DNA of 64,000 bases from Crotophaga sulcirostris (lineage: Eukaryota > Chordata > Aves > Cuculiformes > Crotophagidae). Position numbers and translations under genes: made by a program. The notes beneath the pieces are model-generated. The model had not been told where the DNA came from, did not search any database, and saw only the letters and a program-made list of their open reading frames with translations. Positions within the stretch are counted from its first letter, which is position 1, and every line of letters starts with the position of its first letter. The DNA lies in assembly GCA_013397455.1 (NCBI GenBank), contig VYZB01000040.1, positions 3,895,450 to 3,959,449 on the forward strand, in the 5' to 3' direction. Below are positions 60,779 through 64,000 of the stretch, piece after piece.

Positions 60779-61064
60779 CTTTTGCAGTATTGTATTGCTC
60801 TGTTCCTGTAACAAGGCTGGAGGTGAGTGGTAGTACTATAATTTTGAAATGTGTTTATCTCCTTAAAAAGGGTCACCTACAGTGCAGAAGTGCTGAAGTT
60901 TGCACACCAAACACCACTTTGCAACAGGAGTATTGTACAAGAGCATTTTACTCTGTTCCTGTAACAGGGTGAATGGTAGGACTGCAATTCTGAAATGTGT
61001 TTATTTCATTGCAAAGGGTCACTTACAGTGCAAAATTGCAAAAGTTTGCACATCAAACATCACT
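60779..61064. repeat. Diverged tandem duplication, ~140-150 bp period
   Basis: Copy 1 (about 60779-60915) and copy 2 (about 60916-61064) share, in order, CTCTGTTCCTGTAACA, GAATGGTAG-like words, GAAATGTGTTTAT, AAGGGTCAC, TACAGTGCA and AGTTTGCACA.CAAACA. They differ by many substitutions and a few indels. The homologous core is 60798-60918 against 60951-61064. The unit is not a repeat I recognise. Open frames in the two copies (60790-60972 and 60900-61133) partly read the same peptide words but are short. Confidence 0.9.
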
Positions 61065-62886
61065 CCTGAGTTAACCGAAAGCTCACGTTCTTGCTTATGC
61101 TGTCAAACACAAATCATCATGAGGGGGCACTAAAGAGCTGTCAATAGTAAAGTTATTCTGAGGCAAGGTTTGTGGGGAGAGGCGATTATCTTTTTTCAGA
61201 TCACCAAATATTTTGACTGAGATCTGAGATAATTTGATTTCAAAAAGTCTTCAAACTATGAGGAAGCTAAAGTTTTCCATGAGCCTTTCAAGACCGTCCT
61301 CTAAAAACTGAGCCAGTAGTATATTTGGGTTGTAAAGCTGAGAAGGGTTTTGTGAGAGATGGACAAGACCTTTTAATGATGAATACCAAATACTTCCTGT
61401 TTTAAAGAGCCTTACAACACCTGGCAGCACAAATGGAAGATGAATGAATGAAATGCAAATTGGACATCTTGACTACTAGAGGAGGACTATTTCCTTCTAA
61501 AGACTGGGTTATGGATGTAGTGCCAAAGCTGGTGCTGTTGTATTCAGCAGAGTCAACCCTGACAAATCGTAAAGAAAATCTCCTATCTAGTAGACAAAGC
61601 AGAGGATTTTCAAAATTAAAATGGGCTGTTTCACAAGTGACTTGTGAGCGTTCCTGTGGGACTGCGCTGCTAACAGATGTCCTCAAAATTGTTCTCACAG
61701 GCCCCCTTGAAATGGAATGCACATATGGCACAAACTGCAACCAGACACTCTCGGCGTAATGCGGGCTGATCACTAATTTTGCACTCCCGGTTTAAATCTG
61801 AGCAACTGACTCAATAAAGCAAGGTCACTTGCCATGTCTCGAACTCCAGGGAACTCAGTGAGAATGGAACTGGGATTCAGATCAATCATGCACGCAAAAA
61901 AATTACTATCTGCTTACTTGCAATTAATTTTCCTTCTTAGACGTTTCTTTACATAGAACATTTGAAGGAATAGTAACAAGGTGTTTCCAAGCCGCAGGCA
62001 TACAAAGATGTGTTAGATTACAATCCAGACTCCGGATTTGTGGCTGATATGGCCACAACTTTTTGATCCTAGTCTTCTAGTTCAATACCTTCCCAAGGAT
62101 GGGACGTGAGCCTTCCCAGGATCCTGTTCCAAGAAAACCGTCGTCTTGAAAAAAATCTTAATCTTGGTTCAAATACTTTAAAGACAAGAAGCAAAGAAAA
62201 ATCCAGTGTCATCTTTGGTAAATGGCCCCAGTTGCCAATTTCCAACACTGGTAGGAAGTTCACACTCAGCTCCTACTCTGCAGCTGTCTGACATCATCTC
62301 CGTGTGGTTGGAGTTTCGATACTTTGTCCACCACACTGAGTTCTTTCAGTGTCAGACTTCTACTAGACAGTGATCAAAGAACTCAGTCACTTTTCATTTT
62401 TTTTATATGCCACATACATATTTTTTCTTGGGTTATTTTGAAAGTATCTTTACCAATCCTCCAGGCATATGCTACAGTCAACTCTTCATGCCATAATTTA
62501 ACAACACTTTCTTGAATTTTGGATCCCAAACAGAAGATTCCCAAGGCAGTTGACATCCAACATGCACATTCAGTCCCATTCAGCCTTTTAAACCACTGCA
62601 TCATCACAGTAGGCCATGGTCAGCTAAATATCCACTACTGCTTGCTAGTGCTTTTCCATGTCAGTTTTCCAGAGAATTGTACCCTGGTCTGTCAAATTAT
62701 CTTACAGCCTTTGACTCTCAATACAGCATTTGCATTCAGCCATGATAAAAGGCATTGTGTTCATCCAGGTTCATTTAACAATGCAATCACGTTTCCTCCA
62801 ATATCAGCACTCTATCTTCCTTCTGACGTGCTCTTCAGTTTTTGTATCACATAACTTTGCAAGGACTTGATTTGTTTTTTCTATTG
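61065..62886. other. Unique non-coding stretch
   Basis: No supported gene. Opposite-strand frames at 61402-61773 (minus) and 61448-61759 (plus) overlap each other and have no domain. A 111-codon plus frame (62519-62854) is likewise unrecognised. Confidence 0.5.
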
Positions 62887-63081
62887 ACAGAATCATAGAG
62901 TGATCTGGGTTGGAAGGGGCCTTAAAGATCGTCTAATCCTGCTGCCATAGGCAGGAACATCTTTCAGTAGATCAGATTGGTCAGAGCTTCATCCAACCTT
63001 GCCTTGAACAATTCCAGGGATGGGGCATCCACAGCTTCTCTGGGCAACCTCTTCCAGTGTCTCACCACCCAATGCAGAATA
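62887..63081 (-). mobile_element. CR1 LINE, short 3' end, older subfamily
   Basis: The plus strand begins ACAGAATCATAGAGTGATCT and GGGTTGGAAGGGGCCTTAAA, the complement of a CR1 3' terminus. It runs to TCTCTGGGCAACCTCTTCCA and CACCACCCAATGCAGAATAA. Only ~195 bp of 3' UTR and terminal ORF2 remain. It resembles the 53584 copy in type, with an ATTCTGT tail reduced to about one unit, and is clearly older than the GATACTGT-tailed copies. Confidence 0.92.
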
Positions 63082-64000
63082 AAAATGCATAATAGCAGGG
63101 ACAACCCCTGTGCAGTCTTGGTAGAAGTTTAATTCATTAATTATGGTTCTTGTATTTCTGAGAATGGCTAATTTAGTCAGTTTTCCTCCTTATTAATGTA
63201 TGCTAAGTTGATTTTTTAAAGTCTTTTGCTCAAAACTTCTAAAATGAGCTTTCATTTCTATTGTCAATAGAAACTGTGTGTTTATTTGAACATGAATGGA
63301 TATTTGATTTTGCTAAAGATGGTTTTCAGAAGTTTTGACTCTTCCTTGATTGCAGGATTATTGATTTTACTTTTCTATTTTAAGACAAAGCTTTAAAAAA
63401 TTTGAGGTAACAATAATATTTTCACGTGCTTTTTTCCAAGTTATTTGGATCATAGTCATTTCCATTTGTAGAATACCTTTCTAAAAGACTGAGTATAAAT
63501 ATTAGTTCATTATAATAATCATCTGTACTTCATTTTCCTGAACACAAGAAATCCAATGAAGTAAGACCATTTGTTTCAAAGCTGTCACTAAAATTAATTC
63601 TGTGGTCAATTCTTCTTTGACTTTCAAGATGAGGTTTAATACTGAATTTCCTGGATTAGATGGAACATTTTTGAGTAAGGAAATTAACTCCTATAATTTT
63701 TAGAAATTCTAAGGCTGTTTAGTTTTGGCAGTGTAATGCCTCCAGCATACATTAGAATAAAGATACCCTCTTCCTTCCATCCACCTACCTTTTTTTCTTG
63801 TGAATACTGCGTATCTACAAACAGATAACTGTTGCATTAATGGGTAGTGCATAGAAGATACCAACTGGCATCTGCTTCATTGGTTAGGACATTAATCACT
63901 GACTGTGAAAGGATTTGTTTCTGAGCTGTCAATTAGATCCAAATAGTTCTGATAATGTGATTGCCTCTTCTTTTTTTGGCCACTTGATACTTTTTCCCTT
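63082..64000. other. Unique AT-rich stretch
   Basis: No ORF of note, RNA gene or repeat is recognised. The sequence is AT-rich with many short T-runs. Confidence 0.55.

Noticed and set aside
1..64000. CRISPR arrays, tRNA, rRNA, bacterial operons, LTR retroelements
   Set aside because: No regularly spaced direct repeats, cloverleaf-type boxes, rRNA wording, ribosome-binding-site-led gene runs or LTR pairs were recognised. The CR1-dominated eukaryotic background makes CRISPR arrays and operons implausible.

Overview
The window looks like bird genomic DNA. It is AT-rich (estimated by eye), poor in CpG, and its recognisable repeats are almost all CR1-type LINE fragments. These have 5' truncations and short-tandem 3' tails of the GATTCTAT and GATACTGT kinds, which is characteristic of avian genomes. 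No Alu, MIR, L1 or LTR element was recognised. The species cannot be named from this sequence.

No complete gene is supported. The open reading frames are short, overlap on both strands, carry no domain I recognise, and mostly follow local GC content or lie inside CR1 copies. The window is therefore best read as intergenic DNA or the inside of a large intron. Two short ORF stretches are flagged as low-confidence exon candidates: 18598-18825 on the minus strand, bounded by plausible splice sites, and 26659-26991 on the plus strand, with a protein-like composition.

Layout. 1-6000 is unique AT-rich DNA, then a perfect inverted repeat (6027-6057). An ancient CR1 3' tail lies near 6341, followed by two younger CR1 copies in the same orientation (7182-7408 and 7555-7776). 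7777-25700 is unique DNA with some GC-richer patches. The most structured part is 25725-26500: a small CpG cluster with a near-consensus CTCF-like site, a three-phase polypyrimidine tract holding an 80-base assembly gap, then a Maf/AP-1-like plus ETS-like motif pair. 26992-39798 is unique. CR1 copies on the minus strand follow at 39799, 49828, 53584, 59515 and 62887. An ancient, heavily decayed CR1-type reverse transcriptase relic lies at about 57600-58190 on the plus strand. Small local structures include a 27-bp perfect tandem duplication (49072-49125), a diverged ~140-bp tandem duplication (60779-61064), a Z-DNA-type alternating tract (60404-60427), and TTAATTAA-centred palindromes (42862-42877 and 52597-52610).

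There is no operon-like or multi-gene system to connect. I did not find an undescribed biological system. The strongest leads are the possible boundary or regulatory cluster at 25.7-26.5 kb and the layered CR1 history, with at least three age classes in one window.
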